Shown: positions 9,001 through 18,019, counted from the stretch's first letter. The stretch: 46,529 bases of DNA from JBBDIP01 sp040880305 (GCA_040880305.1 JBBDIP010000009.1:1-46529), one strand, 5' to 3'. Notes: generated from the sequence alone by a model not told the origin. Numbers and translations are program-made.

Positions 9001-11030
9001 CGGAACACGCCCAGGTTGGTCCCGAGTTCGATGTAATCCACTATCATCTCAATATCCCTATGGCCGGTCTCGGCTTCGACGCAGTCGGCGATCTCGGCGG
9101 CGGTGCGGACCCCGTCTGCCCAGTACTGGACGTAGACAGCCGACCGCATGGCACGCTTGTGCTTCTTGCTGAAGGCTTCTTGCAGAGCCTCCTGCTCCGG
9201 CGTCCTCTCGTGCCCCCGCCCGGCGAACGGCCCTTTGTAGGCCCTCGTGGGAACCAAAGACGCTGCCTTGGTCTCAATCTCGGACGCCTCCGGTTCCCAT
9301 GCGGGGGGAAGGTCACGGACGCCACCGAGACCCGCCAGCGCAGCGAGGTCGTCGAGGCTTTTGGACTTCAGAAACTCCGCGGCGCAGGATATGTACTCCG
9401 CGGCGCGGCTCCGGGCCGCGTCTTGATAAGAAGAAGGGCCGCACAACCGGTCAAGGCTCGAAAGGTCTAGTACCTTGCGCATGGATAGGAAATCCGCCTT
9501 ACGTTCGATGGCACGCCTGGACTTGGCCAGACACAAGGACCTGTCTTCAGGCCCCTGTGCCTGCGCGAGGGCTTCTCTGGCTGCGCGCATTGTCTGCCCG
9601 AGAGCGTCCTGAAGCTCGGATTGGAAGTGGGCTCCCATTTCCCCGGCCAGGTAGGCCGCATCTTCCGGTGTAGCCGACGCGGCGAAGTACAGGTACGTCG
9701 CCGTGAGCGTACCGGCCAAGTGGAGCATCGCCGGGTCGACCTTGTCGATGGTATCCAGGCTGGTGTGGTAGTACTTGTCGGGCCACTGGATGAGCATTGG
9801 GCATGTGACTCCTACAGTTGGATCCGCCCAGATGTAGTGGTCGCTCCCGCCCGAGAACGGGGTCACGGCCCACTTGAAAAGCGCATTGGAGGACGTGCCC
9901 GCAAGGTTTGCCGCCTCTGCGGTCATTGCGCGGAGCACGGATTCGGCCAGGTCGCCACCAAACCCCGGAAGGGCCTTTGGGGGCTTCTCCACCAGGAACG
10001 GCCCCTTGCACAGGTCTTGGTTCTCGCCCACCATGTCCAGGTTTATGGCGGCGGCGAACTTGCGTAAGCGGCCCTCATTCGCGGCCAGGTACATGTAGGA
10101 GCCGGTCATCTCCGGGACCCACAGGAACCTTATGGTCCTCTTGGGTCTGGGCAGGCGGCCTTCACGCACTAATCGGGAGAGAGCACGGGCCGCTTCAACC
10201 AGGGCGCCAGCGCCCGAGGCATTGTCATTGGCTGAGGGTTCCGGGTGGCAGAGGTGAGCGATGGCGACTACTTCCTCACCGGTCAGTCCGGGGATAACCG
10301 CGGTGACGTCCTCTATGGCCCCCTCGTAGAACCGGGACCGGACCTCGGCGACGGCCCGCAGCTCCTTTCCGCCGGCGGCGAAGCGCCTTCGGAGCGCCTC
10401 GCCCTGTCTGGGCGAGAGCACGAAGCCGAACGCCCGGAACTCGGCGGTCTTTACTGGCCAGAAGGAAGTGTACTGCCTCGCGTCGGGGATCTGCATCCTG
10501 TCGCGGACGGGTGGGAACTCGTTTAGGTTGTCCACCAGTATGCCCGCTGCCCCATGCCTGTCGACGGCCGCCGCGGCAATGGTGGTGACGTCGCCCCTCG
10601 AAAAGACGATCTTGCCTGCGACGTCCAGCCCCCGGTATGAAGCGTCTTCAGAGCCGTCCTCGACGTAGACGATGGAGGTTTCGATGGGACCTTGAGTCGG
10701 CGCGCTGCGCTGTATGAGGGACATCTTCTCTTCCTGAAAGGAGCACAGCCTCTGCCGCTTGCCGTCCTCCAATAGGACCAGTTCGGCGTCATCGCAGTCC
10801 CACTCCATGAACCCCGCCTGTGACCACCAGGTAAGGCCCTCTTTGGCCGGGAAGGTCAGGACCTCTGCGTCGATCCCAAACCGGCGCAGCGCCCCAAAGA
10901 CGTATTGGGCGGCTCCGCGGTACCCCGGGCTTGCCTGGATCCTGTGGAAACCCGATATCTTGGAGACGTGGGCAAAGGCGGCGTCGCCTGAGAATTCGGA
11001 CCCTATCACTGAAAGGCGCTCACTGAGCAC
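8997..11030 (-). CDS. M28-type aminopeptidase with DUF4910-like architecture
   Basis: A 677-residue zinc peptidase. A PA-like insert spans about residues 125-200. The metal site is recognisable: His262 in HLCHP, Asp269 in NDNASG, Glu307 in VPEMTG, Asp332 in NLDMVG and a late His in GGSDHYIW. A C-terminal region of about 75 residues looks like a winged-helix or similar small domain, as in DUF4910 proteins. No signal peptide is seen, so it is probably cytoplasmic and degrades peptides. GTG 11030 follows AAGGAGGA on the minus strand. It converges on the PABS gene and diverges from the rhomboid gene. Confidence 0.85.
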   Translation of the reverse strand: MLSERLSVIGSEFSGDAAFAHVSKISGFHRIQASPGYRGAAQYVFGALRRFGIDAEVLTFPAKEGLTWWSQAGFMEWDCDDAELVLLEDGKRQRLCSFQEEKMSLIQRSAPTQGPIETSIVYVEDGSEDASYRGLDVAGKIVFSRGDVTTIAAAAVDRHGAAGILVDNLNEFPPVRDRMQIPDARQYTSFWPVKTAEFRAFGFVLSPRQGEALRRRFAAGGKELRAVAEVRSRFYEGAIEDVTAVIPGLTGEEVVAIAHLCHPEPSANDNASGAGALVEAARALSRLVREGRLPRPKRTIRFLWVPEMTGSYMYLAANEGRLRKFAAAINLDMVGENQDLCKGPFLVEKPPKALPGFGGDLAESVLRAMTAEAANLAGTSSNALFKWAVTPFSGGSDHYIWADPTVGVTCPMLIQWPDKYYHTSLDTIDKVDPAMLHLAGTLTATYLYFAASATPEDAAYLAGEMGAHFQSELQDALGQTMRAAREALAQAQGPEDRSLCLAKSRRAIERKADFLSMRKVLDLSSLDRLCGPSSYQDAARSRAAEYISCAAEFLKSKSLDDLAALAGLGGVRDLPPAWEPEASEIETKAASLVPTRAYKGPFAGRGHERTPEQEALQEAFSKKHKRAMRSAVYVQYWADGVRTAAEIADCVEAETGHRDIEMIVDYIELGTNLGVFR

Positions 11031-11166
11031 GATGACTCCTCCTTGCTTTGGTCTGCGCGGTCCTACTCGGCGCTTCTAGACTTATAAGGGAGATCCCTTT
11101 AGAATCGTTTTGGAGAGCGCGTCGCATGCTTAGTGCGGACACGGTTGCTCGGAGGACGGAAGCTGA

Positions 11167-11865
11167 ATGATACCTATCAGAGACACGCAGAGGTCGAGGA
11201 CTCGCCCGGTTGTGAACTGGGTCATTATCCTCATCAACATCGCGGTGTTCGCCTACGAGCTGACGCTCACCGAGAAGACCCTACAGGCATTCACCATCAA
11301 ATACGGCGTCATACCGGCGGTGATCACCAACCCTGGGGCGTTTCCCGCCAGGGTGCTATCGCAAACGTCGGGGCTTTTCGGTTTGGTCTCTTCGCTCTTT
11401 ATCCACGTGGGCTGGATCCACGCGGGCGGCAACATGCTCTACCTGTTCATATTCGGCGACAATGTTGAAGACCTCCTGGGGCACTGGCGTTACCTGGCCT
11501 TCTACATCATTGTGGGGATCACGGCTTCCGCGGCCCACATCCTGGCAAGCCCCGCATCGGTCGTCCCGACTGTCGGCGCCAGCGGCGCCATCGCCGGCAT
11601 CCTTGGCGCCTACTTTGTGAACTTTCCGCGCTCGCGCGTCCTGGCGCTTATCCCCATCGGCTTTTTTCTGCCCATGGTGGAGGTGCCCGCAATCGTGTTC
11701 CTATTCCTCTGGTTCGCGACCAACCTCTTCTCGGGAGTGGCGTCGTTGGGTGCCCAGGCCCAGGGTGGAGTGGCTTGGTGGGCCCACATCGGCGGGTTTG
11801 TCTGCGGGATGGCGCTTTCCGTCGTCTGGCGAAGCCGGCGCACTACGCCTGACCGCCCTGACTAG
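11167..11865 (+). CDS. Rhomboid family intramembrane serine protease
   Basis: Cleaves transmembrane substrates within the bilayer. The 232-residue protein has six or seven helices. The catalytic serine is Ser138 in GASGA and the histidine is His206 in WWAHIGGF; the N-terminal cytoplasmic stretch is short and basic. HAGGNMLYL around residue 84 is the usual HxxxN oxyanion motif in variant form. GGAGGACGG precedes ATG 11167. The intergenic region to the divergent aminopeptidase contains a small AAGGGA-GA-TCCCTT palindrome at about 11085. Physiological substrate unknown. Confidence 0.93.
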   Translation: MIPIRDTQRSRTRPVVNWVIILINIAVFAYELTLTEKTLQAFTIKYGVIPAVITNPGAFPARVLSQTSGLFGLVSSLFIHVGWIHAGGNMLYLFIFGDNVEDLLGHWRYLAFYIIVGITASAAHILASPASVVPTVGASGAIAGILGAYFVNFPRSRVLALIPIGFFLPMVEVPAIVFLFLWFATNLFSGVASLGAQAQGGVAWWAHIGGFVCGMALSVVWRSRRTTPDRPD

Positions 11866-11932
11866 AAGGAGAGCATCGATGGCATCAAGAATGTCACACT
11901 CGGATCCCATCACTCATCCGGGGGGGTAGATC

Positions 11933-13030
11933 TTGTCAAAGGTCACGTTTTCGGTGATCAAGGCTGATGTAGGAGGTTTCGTGGGGCACTCCAGTGTCCA
12001 TCCCGACCTCCTCACCACGGCCCGCGGTCACCTATCCGAGCACGGCAAGGGTCTTCTGACCGACTTCTACGTAACTCACGTGGGGGATGACATCGAACTT
12101 GTCATGACCCACCGCAAGGGCGTGGATAACCCAGACATCCACAAACTTGCCTGGGACGCTTTCCTGGCCGCCACTGCTGTGGCCAAGAAGCTCAAGCTCT
12201 ACGGAGCGGGGCAGGACCTGCTCGCGGATTCTTTCTCAGGCAACATAAGGGGCATGGGGCCCGGAGTCGCAGAGATGGAGTTCGAGGAAAGGCCGTCCGA
12301 GCCCGTCATAGTATTCATGGCGGACAAGACAGAGCCTGGCGCTTGGAACTATCCGCTGTACAAGATGTTCGCGGACCCGTTCAACACGCCTGGGCTTGTC
12401 ATCGACCCCAAGATGCATAAGGGTTTCGACTTCGAGGTTCACGACCTCTACGAGCACAAGAAGGTGACTTTTCACTGCCCCGAGGAGCTGTACGACCTTT
12501 TGGTGTTCATCGGCGCTCCTGGAAGGTATTGCATCAAATCAATCTACTCCAGGACGCTCAATGACGTGGGCGCGGTCTCCTCAACACAGCGTTTGAACCT
12601 TATGGCGGGGCGGTACGTGGGCAAGGACGACCCTGTCTGCATCGTCCGGTGCCAGAGCGGCATGCCGGCGGTAGGCGAGGCGCTTGAGCCGTTCTCCAAG
12701 CCGCATCTCGTGGCCGGTTGGATGCGCGGTTCTCATCACGGGCCACTCATGCCCTGCAGCATGATGCAATGCAACCCGACCAGATTTGACGGCCCGCCGC
12801 GGGTCATCGGCCTGGGGTTCCAACTGTGCGAAGGAAAACTCATTGGTCCACAAGACTTCTTCGCCGACTCCGCGTACGACAGGGCCCGTTCAATAGCCAA
12901 CGAGGTGGCGGACTACATGCGGTCCCTTGGGCCGTTTGAACCTCACCGCTTGGCCCTTGACGAGCTTGAGTACACGACCCTTCCGGACGTCATGAATAAG
13001 TTGGCCGGAAGACTCGTCCCCATAGAGTGA
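11933..13030 (+). CDS. fbp: Fructose-1,6-bisphosphate aldolase/phosphatase (FBPase class V)
   Basis: Bifunctional gluconeogenic enzyme: it condenses triose phosphates to FBP and dephosphorylates it to F6P. The metal-binding start SVIKADVGGFVGHSSVHP is typical. Tyr228 and Lys231 in YVGKDDP correspond to the aldolase Schiff-base residues, so both activities are probably kept. Length of 365 is normal. TTG 11933 follows a GGGGGG run at 11921. The enzyme is common in archaea and deep-branching, often thermophilic bacteria. It is followed closely by an aldo/keto reductase. Confidence 0.95.
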   Translation: MSKVTFSVIKADVGGFVGHSSVHPDLLTTARGHLSEHGKGLLTDFYVTHVGDDIELVMTHRKGVDNPDIHKLAWDAFLAATAVAKKLKLYGAGQDLLADSFSGNIRGMGPGVAEMEFEERPSEPVIVFMADKTEPGAWNYPLYKMFADPFNTPGLVIDPKMHKGFDFEVHDLYEHKKVTFHCPEELYDLLVFIGAPGRYCIKSIYSRTLNDVGAVSSTQRLNLMAGRYVGKDDPVCIVRCQSGMPAVGEALEPFSKPHLVAGWMRGSHHGPLMPCSMMQCNPTRFDGPPRVIGLGFQLCEGKLIGPQDFFADSAYDRARSIANEVADYMRSLGPFEPHRLALDELEYTTLPDVMNKLAGRLVPIE

Positions 13031-13036
13031 TGAAGA

Positions 13037-13064
13037 CGGGTCCCTCTCATGACGGAGGGACCCG
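13037..13064 (+). other. Strong hairpin between fbp and the reductase gene
   Basis: CGGGTCCCTC (13037-13046) pairs perfectly with GAGGGACCCG (13055-13064), leaving an eight-base loop that contains ATG 13049. No T-tract follows, so it is not a classical terminator. It may stabilise the fbp mRNA end or limit readthrough. It argues against ATG 13049 as the reductase start. Confidence 0.7.
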
Positions 13065-13084
13065 GTAAAGCCGGTGAACCCCTC

Positions 13085-14023
13085 ATGAGATATTCCGAAC
13101 TGGGTAAAACAGGACTTAGGGTCTCGGAACTCTGTTTTGGCTCCCTGGCAATAGGCCCGGCTCAGTACAATCTCGATCCTTCCCGCTCACACGATCTGCT
13201 TGCGTATGCATGGGAGCGCGGCGTGAACTTCTTTGACACGGCGGAGCTGTACGGGACTTACGCTCGCCTCCGCGAGGTGGCGGGCCTTAAGGGCGCAGTG
13301 GTGGCGTCCCGCTGCTACGCCGTAACCGCTGACGAGATGCGATCCAGCTTCGACCTCTGCAGAAGGGAATTGGGGAGGGACGTTCTGGACGTGTTCGGCC
13401 TGCACGAGCAGGAGTCGGGATTGACCCTGAAGGGACACCGCGAGGCGCTGGACTTTCTCCAGACGCGAAAAGGGAGCGGGGCCCTGAAGGCGGTCTCGGT
13501 CTCGACCCATGCAGTGGAATGCGTTCGCGCGGCGGCTGTCCTGGACGGCGTGGACATCATCTTCGCTCTCTTGAACGTTGACGGGCTGGGCATCCGAGGT
13601 GGGACGAGGCAGGATATGGAGGACGCCCTGGAGTTTGCGCGTTCTATGGGCAAGGGGATCTACCTCATGAAGGTGCTAGGGGGAGGGCACCTGTACCGCG
13701 ACGCGGCCCGGGCGCTTGCGTATGCGCGGGACTTCCCATACAAGGACAGCGTATGCGTTGGCCTTAGGGACGAATATGAAGTAGAATTCGCGTCGAGGGC
13801 GCTGTCCGGCGAAGATAAGCCAGCGCCGATACCTGATCGTGGTGATGCGCTCAAACGCCTCTTCGTCGAGGATTGGTGCGAAAGGTGCGGGGAGTGTGTG
13901 AAGAGGTGTCCGTTCGGCGCTCTCTCCCTTGGAGAGGACAAGGTCCAGGTAGACGGCGAGAAATGCATGTTGTGCGGCTATTGCGCAAGGGCATGCCCAC
14001 ACTTCTGCCTTAAGGTGGTATAG
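13085..14023 (+). CDS. Aldo/keto reductase with C-terminal 2[4Fe-4S] ferredoxin domain
   Basis: The N-terminal part is a TIM-barrel aldo/keto reductase beginning MRYSELGKTG, with catalytic Asp and Tyr in FFDTAELYG and His in GLHEQ. The lysine of the tetrad appears to be arginine (VVASRCY). The last 50 residues carry two CxxCxxCxxxCP motifs, so electrons may come from ferredoxin-type clusters rather than only NAD(P)H. ATG 13085 is preferred over ATG 13049, which lies in a hairpin loop; GGTGA precedes it. The stop is 4 bases before ruvX. Substrate unknown. Confidence 0.88.
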   Translation: MRYSELGKTGLRVSELCFGSLAIGPAQYNLDPSRSHDLLAYAWERGVNFFDTAELYGTYARLREVAGLKGAVVASRCYAVTADEMRSSFDLCRRELGRDVLDVFGLHEQESGLTLKGHREALDFLQTRKGSGALKAVSVSTHAVECVRAAAVLDGVDIIFALLNVDGLGIRGGTRQDMEDALEFARSMGKGIYLMKVLGGGHLYRDAARALAYARDFPYKDSVCVGLRDEYEVEFASRALSGEDKPAPIPDRGDALKRLFVEDWCERCGECVKRCPFGALSLGEDKVQVDGEKCMLCGYCARACPHFCLKVV

Positions 14024-14027
14024 CTGT

Positions 14028-14468
14028 TTGGCGGGACAAAAATGCCTTGGGATCGACCTGGGGTTGCGGCGGGTCGGCGTCTCAATAAGCGACGAAGCGG
14101 GGTTCATGGCCCGCCCTCTGCGAGTCATCGCATATGAAGGGCAGGAGAAGCTTGCTGCGTCCCTGGTTGAACTAGCCCTATCAAATGATGTGGGCGCGTT
14201 CGTGGTCGGATTGCCCCGGAACATGGACGGGACTTCGGGCGAAGGCGCCAGACGCGCCATCAAATTCGCGCAAAAACTCGCGGCTAAAAGTGGGCTGAGG
14301 GTCGTTCTGTGCGATGAGAGGCTGACCACTTCCCAGGCTGAGAAGGAAATGATAGCCTTGGGGAAGTCGAGGAAGGCTCGCCGGATGACCATAGATGAAG
14401 CCGCTGCGGTGCTTATCCTCGAGAGCTATCTAAGGCAGAAATCGCTAACAGGGCAGAGCGAAGGGTAG
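14028..14468 (+). CDS. ruvX: Holliday junction resolvase RuvX (YqgF family)
   Basis: A 146-residue RNase H-fold protein with the first catalytic Asp in GIDLGLRRVGVS, the LPRNMDGTSGE loop and the DERLTT motif. Family members act as resolvase-like nucleases and in 16S rRNA 5'-end maturation. TTG 14028 is the only suitable start and follows AAGGTGG with 9-base spacing. It forms a cluster with the DUF1292 gene and mltG, the usual neighbours downstream of ireB in Bacillota. Confidence 0.94.
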   Translation: MAGQKCLGIDLGLRRVGVSISDEAGFMARPLRVIAYEGQEKLAASLVELALSNDVGAFVVGLPRNMDGTSGEGARRAIKFAQKLAAKSGLRVVLCDERLTTSQAEKEMIALGKSRKARRMTIDEAAAVLILESYLRQKSLTGQSEG

Positions 14469-14476
14469 TGATCTGC

Positions 14477-14821
14477 GTGGCAAACAAGGATAAGAAAGAC
14501 GTCAAGGCTGACGAGGAGCCCGTCTTGGAAGACGACATAGTGGTGCTCGAGGATGAGGAAGGCAAAGAGTCGAAGTTCAAGATAATGTTCAGTTCCCTGT
14601 TCGTTATGGAGCGCCAGTACGTGGTGCTGATGCCCATAGACCAGGAAGATAGCGCCGAGCCCGAGATCGTCATATTGCGCGTGGACTCGACAGACGATGG
14701 TGAAGGTGTGTTATCCACCATTGACGACGACGACGAGTGGGAAGAGGTGCTGAAGGCGTTCGAGGAGATGGAGATCGAAGAGGACTACGACGTCCGGCTT
14801 CCCGAGGAGCCCAAGGCTTGA
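14477..14821 (+). CDS. DUF1292 (YrzB-like) protein
   Basis: A small, very acidic protein (114 aa). The central KFKIMFSSLFVMERQYVVLMP stretch is typical of DUF1292 proteins that follow ruvX in Bacillota; their function is unknown. GTG 14477, 11 bases after GAAGGG, is preferred to GTG 14468, which overlaps the ruvX stop. The C-terminus is rich in Asp and Glu. Confidence 0.88.
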   Translation: MANKDKKDVKADEEPVLEDDIVVLEDEEGKESKFKIMFSSLFVMERQYVVLMPIDQEDSAEPEIVILRVDSTDDGEGVLSTIDDDDEWEEVLKAFEEMEIEEDYDVRLPEEPKA

Positions 14822-14868
14822 GGAGGAGCGAGTTTGGCGTAGTCCCAAGCCCCGGTCCACGGCCAAAG

Positions 14869-15894
14869 ATGCCTTCCCGACGACTGCTCTTAGAGAGATT
14901 CGGTGTCGCGATCGCGCTTACACTGCTCTTGGTCGGCGTAGCCACGGCGGGGTATGTTTTCTCGTGCCCGTTGCCCAAGGGGTCGCCCAATGTCACGGTT
15001 TACGTTGAGCCGGGGGCGTCGACGGCCAAGGTAGCCGACCTCCTGCATCAGAACGGAGTCGTGCGGAACCCTCTGGCGTTCAGGGCACTGGCAAGAATCA
15101 TGCGGGCTGACGGTAGGCTTCAGTCCGGCGAGTACCAGTTCGAGCCCGGCATCTTCGCTTGGGACGCCATATCCTCGCTGGTCCACGGACGCGTCTTATA
15201 CTACAGCGTTACTGTGCGGGAAGGGCTAACCGTAGAGCAGATCGCGACTTTGGTGGAAGGGAGGGGTTTCGGGGCTAAGGCCGACATCCTCACGCTGTGC
15301 AAGGATAGTTCACTGCTTCCCGCTTTGGTCTCCGCCGCTGACCGTGCGGGCGTCCGTTACCCGCTCGAAGGGTACCTTTTCCCCGACACCTACTACATCC
15401 GCAGGGGCATGACCCCCAAAGAGATCGTCCAAATGATGGTAAGCCGGTTTACGGCTGTGTTCACCGCCGAACTTGCGAACAAGGCGAAGTCCAGAGGGAT
15501 CTCCGCCCACGACGCGGCCACGCTGGCGTCGATCGTTGAGCGGGAAGCCTACGCCCCCGAAGAAAGGGCGGTTATCGCGGCCGTGTACCTGAACCGACTC
15601 AGGATAGGCATGAAGCTGGACGCCGACCCCACCGTGGTCTACGCGATAGGAAAGCAGGCGGGCTACGCTCCGTTATACAAGGACCTTGAAGCTGATTCCC
15701 CCTATAACACCTACAGGAATGCCGGGCTCCCTCCCGGCCCCATCGGCAATTTCGGCAAGGCGAGCCTGGAAGCCGTTCTGGCGCCGGCCAGCGTCGACTA
15801 CCTCTACTTCGTCGCCAAGAAGGACGGCACCCACGCGTTTGCGCGGACTCTTAGCGACCACAACCAGAACGTCCGCAAATACCAGGGCAACTGA
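14869..15894 (+). CDS. mltG: Endolytic murein transglycosylase MltG
   Basis: Cleaves nascent peptidoglycan strands and so sets glycan length. The 341-residue protein has an N-terminal membrane anchor (residues 10-32), a LysM-like region, and the YceG core with the catalytic Glu224 in SIVEREA and the DPTVVYA motif. ATG 14869 is the first in-frame start in a good position although its ribosome site is weak; AGGAGGAG at 14821-14828 lies 40 bases upstream and has no in-frame start behind it. It ends the ruvX cluster. Confidence 0.93.
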   Translation: MPSRRLLLERFGVAIALTLLLVGVATAGYVFSCPLPKGSPNVTVYVEPGASTAKVADLLHQNGVVRNPLAFRALARIMRADGRLQSGEYQFEPGIFAWDAISSLVHGRVLYYSVTVREGLTVEQIATLVEGRGFGAKADILTLCKDSSLLPALVSAADRAGVRYPLEGYLFPDTYYIRRGMTPKEIVQMMVSRFTAVFTAELANKAKSRGISAHDAATLASIVEREAYAPEERAVIAAVYLNRLRIGMKLDADPTVVYAIGKQAGYAPLYKDLEADSPYNTYRNAGLPPGPIGNFGKASLEAVLAPASVDYLYFVAKKDGTHAFARTLSDHNQNVRKYQGN

Positions 15895-15899
15895 GGTCT

Positions 15900-15930
15900 G
15901 AATAACTCCATCATCCTCTTTGGCATTCTA
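15900..15930 (+). promoter_or_regulatory. Putative SigG/SigF (forespore) promoter of sleB-ypeB
   Basis: GAATA at 15900-15904 and CATTCTA at 15924-15930 match the forespore consensus gMATR ... CATWMTA. The spacer is 19 bases, one more than usual. It lies 46 bases before sleB, whose Bacillus orthologue is transcribed by SigG. Confidence 0.6.
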
Positions 15931-15976
15931 GAGTTGTGATTTCGCTTATTGCGATTCGCGAATCCTCAAGGATGTG

Positions 15977-16468
15977 ATGGAGACCATGCAAAGATTAACC
16001 CGCTTTCTTTCCGGAGCCTTGCTGGCCGCTCTGGCATTTGGGCTCTGCTTTGGAGCGGACCTGCCCAAGTGCCTCTCTGCGCCCTCTTACGTACTGGCGG
16101 CGCCCCAGAGCTGGTGGGACGACGTCGACCTGCTCTCCAGAGTGGTCATGGGCGAGGCGACAGCAGAGCCTTTTGCCGGGCAGGTGGGGGTCGCCGCGGT
16201 CATCCTGAACCGGACCAGGAGTCCCCAGTTCCCCGGCAGCATATCCGGAGTTGTCTACGACATCGATGCCTTCGAATCCGTGACCAACGGCCTCATTTGG
16301 TCAAGGTCCCCCGATGAGAACGAGGTCAGGGCAGCCGAGCTAGCCATCAACGGCTGGGATCCGACCGGCGGGGCACTGTTCTTCTGGAACCCCTCGAAGC
16401 CGGTTAGCCCATGGATATGGTCGCGGGCAATCATCACCCAGATCGGGGGCCACGTGTTTGCCTACTAG
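15977..16468 (+). CDS. sleB: Spore cortex-lytic enzyme SleB-like hydrolase
   Basis: Degrades spore cortex peptidoglycan during germination. A signal peptide of about 40 residues is followed by a Hydrolase_2 domain: Glu60 in VVMGEA is the predicted catalytic residue, followed by GQVGVAAVILNR and the conserved FESVTNG and WNPSKP elements. At 163 residues it lacks the N-terminal peptidoglycan-binding domain of Bacillus SleB. Starts at GTG 15974, ATG 15977 and ATG 15986 are all possible. ypeB follows 51 bases later, the normal pairing. Confidence 0.9.
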   Translation: METMQRLTRFLSGALLAALAFGLCFGADLPKCLSAPSYVLAAPQSWWDDVDLLSRVVMGEATAEPFAGQVGVAAVILNRTRSPQFPGSISGVVYDIDAFESVTNGLIWSRSPDENEVRAAELAINGWDPTGGALFFWNPSKPVSPWIWSRAIITQIGGHVFAY

Positions 16469-16519
16469 TGTCCGGCGGTCGCCTTGGATGCGACCGTCTC
16501 CTCGGAGGTGCAGTTGCAT

Positions 16520-17899
16520 ATGAAAACGCGGAGCCGGGTCGGTCTAGTGGCTCTCCTGGGAGTCGTGACCCTTCTTGCGCTGATCTTCGCGCTCACGCAG
16601 TACAACCAAGCCAGGTCAGCGAGGTTGAAGCTGGAGGGTAACAGGCAGAGGGCGCTCTACGGCCTCATTAGCAACATCGAGAACGTGGAGGCGAGCCTGG
16701 CAAAGGCCAGAGGGGCTTCTTCGGTCAACCAGCAGGCTACATTCCTTACGGCCGCATATGCGCAGTCGCAGGTGGCCCGCGATACTGTGTCGCAGGTCGC
16801 GGTTCCCAATGTGGACTTCACCGCCGTCCGCCAGTTCATAGCCAGGACAGGCGATTATGCGATGGTGCTATCCCAGCGGCTTTCCCGCGGGGGCGCAGTG
16901 ACGCCGACAGAATGGTCGGAACTGGCGCGCCTGGAAGACGGCGTGAAGGACTTGGCCCGCGGGCTCCTGACCACAGCCCAGAACGCTGCCGCGCCCGCCG
17001 TGCGCGCCGGCTTTCTCTCAGCTCTAGGAATTGGGCGTGCCGCCGCGGCACCTTCTGACGCCCTTGGGGAGGGCTTTTCTGAGATCGACACTCTGGCTCA
17101 GAGCATCCCTTCGCCCATCTACGACGGCCCTTTCTCTGAGAGGAACCAATCTCAGGTGGCCCTGGCCCATCCGGGTCCTTTGATCACAGCCGAGGACGCA
17201 AAGAAAGTGGGACTAGACTACCTGGATTTGGGCGAGGCATTCGCGTCAGTCTCGGTGGGGAAAATTGAAGGCGCCATCCCGTGCTACCTCGTGACTGGGA
17301 AGAGACCCGACGGGAGCGAGGTCATGACGGCGGTCGCCAAGCAGGGCGGCGCCGTAGTGTGGTCGCAGGACGGGCGCGTACTGGGGACAGCCAGGATGGA
17401 TATTGAGGCGGGGCGGGACGCCGCGGGCAAGTTCCTGGCGGCCAAGGGGCTCAGCCTCAAAGAGACGGGCTGGAGGAAGCCCGGCCCAAGGAGCAACAGG
17501 ATCGTCTTCACCTTCGTCCCGGCTACCTCGGTGGCGGGCACCGAGACGCTCTTGTACCCCGACACGGTGAAGGTGGAGGTGGCGCTGGACACAGCCAGGG
17601 TCGTGGCCTTCGACCAGAAGGCGTACCTGACGACTCACGACAACCCGACCAGGGTCATACCGTCGCCGCTAGTGTCCGCCCAAGAGGCCCGCGCCGTCCT
17701 GAAGTCCGAGCTCAAGGTGGTCTCAGGCAGCCCCAGGCTGACCGTGATACCGCTCCTGCCGACCACTGAGGCTCTGGCTTGGGAGTTCCGCGTCCAGCAA
17801 GGCAACGACGTCTACCTCGTCTACGTGAACGCGATGACCGGCAAGGAAGACTTCGTGCTTCAGGTGATCGAGAACGAGACAGGCGTCATGACCGTCTAG
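16520..17899 (+). CDS. ypeB: Germination protein YpeB
   Basis: YpeB and SleB stabilise each other in the spore inner membrane and are needed for cortex breakdown. The 459-residue protein has an N-terminal membrane helix (residues 7-25), a long helical region, then PepSY-type repeats in the C-terminal half, as in the family. ATG 16520 follows CGGAGGTG at 16503-16510 with 9-base spacing and is better than the upstream TTG 16484. It shares the predicted forespore promoter with sleB. Confidence 0.92.
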   Translation: MKTRSRVGLVALLGVVTLLALIFALTQYNQARSARLKLEGNRQRALYGLISNIENVEASLAKARGASSVNQQATFLTAAYAQSQVARDTVSQVAVPNVDFTAVRQFIARTGDYAMVLSQRLSRGGAVTPTEWSELARLEDGVKDLARGLLTTAQNAAAPAVRAGFLSALGIGRAAAAPSDALGEGFSEIDTLAQSIPSPIYDGPFSERNQSQVALAHPGPLITAEDAKKVGLDYLDLGEAFASVSVGKIEGAIPCYLVTGKRPDGSEVMTAVAKQGGAVVWSQDGRVLGTARMDIEAGRDAAGKFLAAKGLSLKETGWRKPGPRSNRIVFTFVPATSVAGTETLLYPDTVKVEVALDTARVVAFDQKAYLTTHDNPTRVIPSPLVSAQEARAVLKSELKVVSGSPRLTVIPLLPTTEALAWEFRVQQGNDVYLVYVNAMTGKEDFVLQVIENETGVMTV

Positions 17900-17904
17900 G
17901 TGCG

Positions 17905-17934
17905 GAATATGGGGTGTTTCAGAGAGGCATGCTA
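17905..17934 (+). promoter_or_regulatory. Putative SigG/SigF promoter of the repetitive protein gene
   Basis: GAATA (17905-17909) and CATGCTA (17928-17934) are separated by exactly 18 bases, the normal SigG/SigF geometry. Position 4 of the -10 is G rather than A/T. Transcription would start near 17941, leaving about 80 bases of leader before the gene. Confidence 0.55.
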
Positions 17935-18019
17935 ACCGTGTCTTGAGGGGAGGTGGTGCAGCCACTCTTCACGGGCGCTAGAAGCAGGCTTGCTGTTCGG
18001 ACCGAAAGGGGGTTTGTGC

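Noticed and set aside
14737..14868. Long N-terminal extension of MltG
   Set aside because: It overlaps the DUF1292 gene out of frame, is Arg/Gly-rich, and the family begins at the membrane anchor after ATG 14869.
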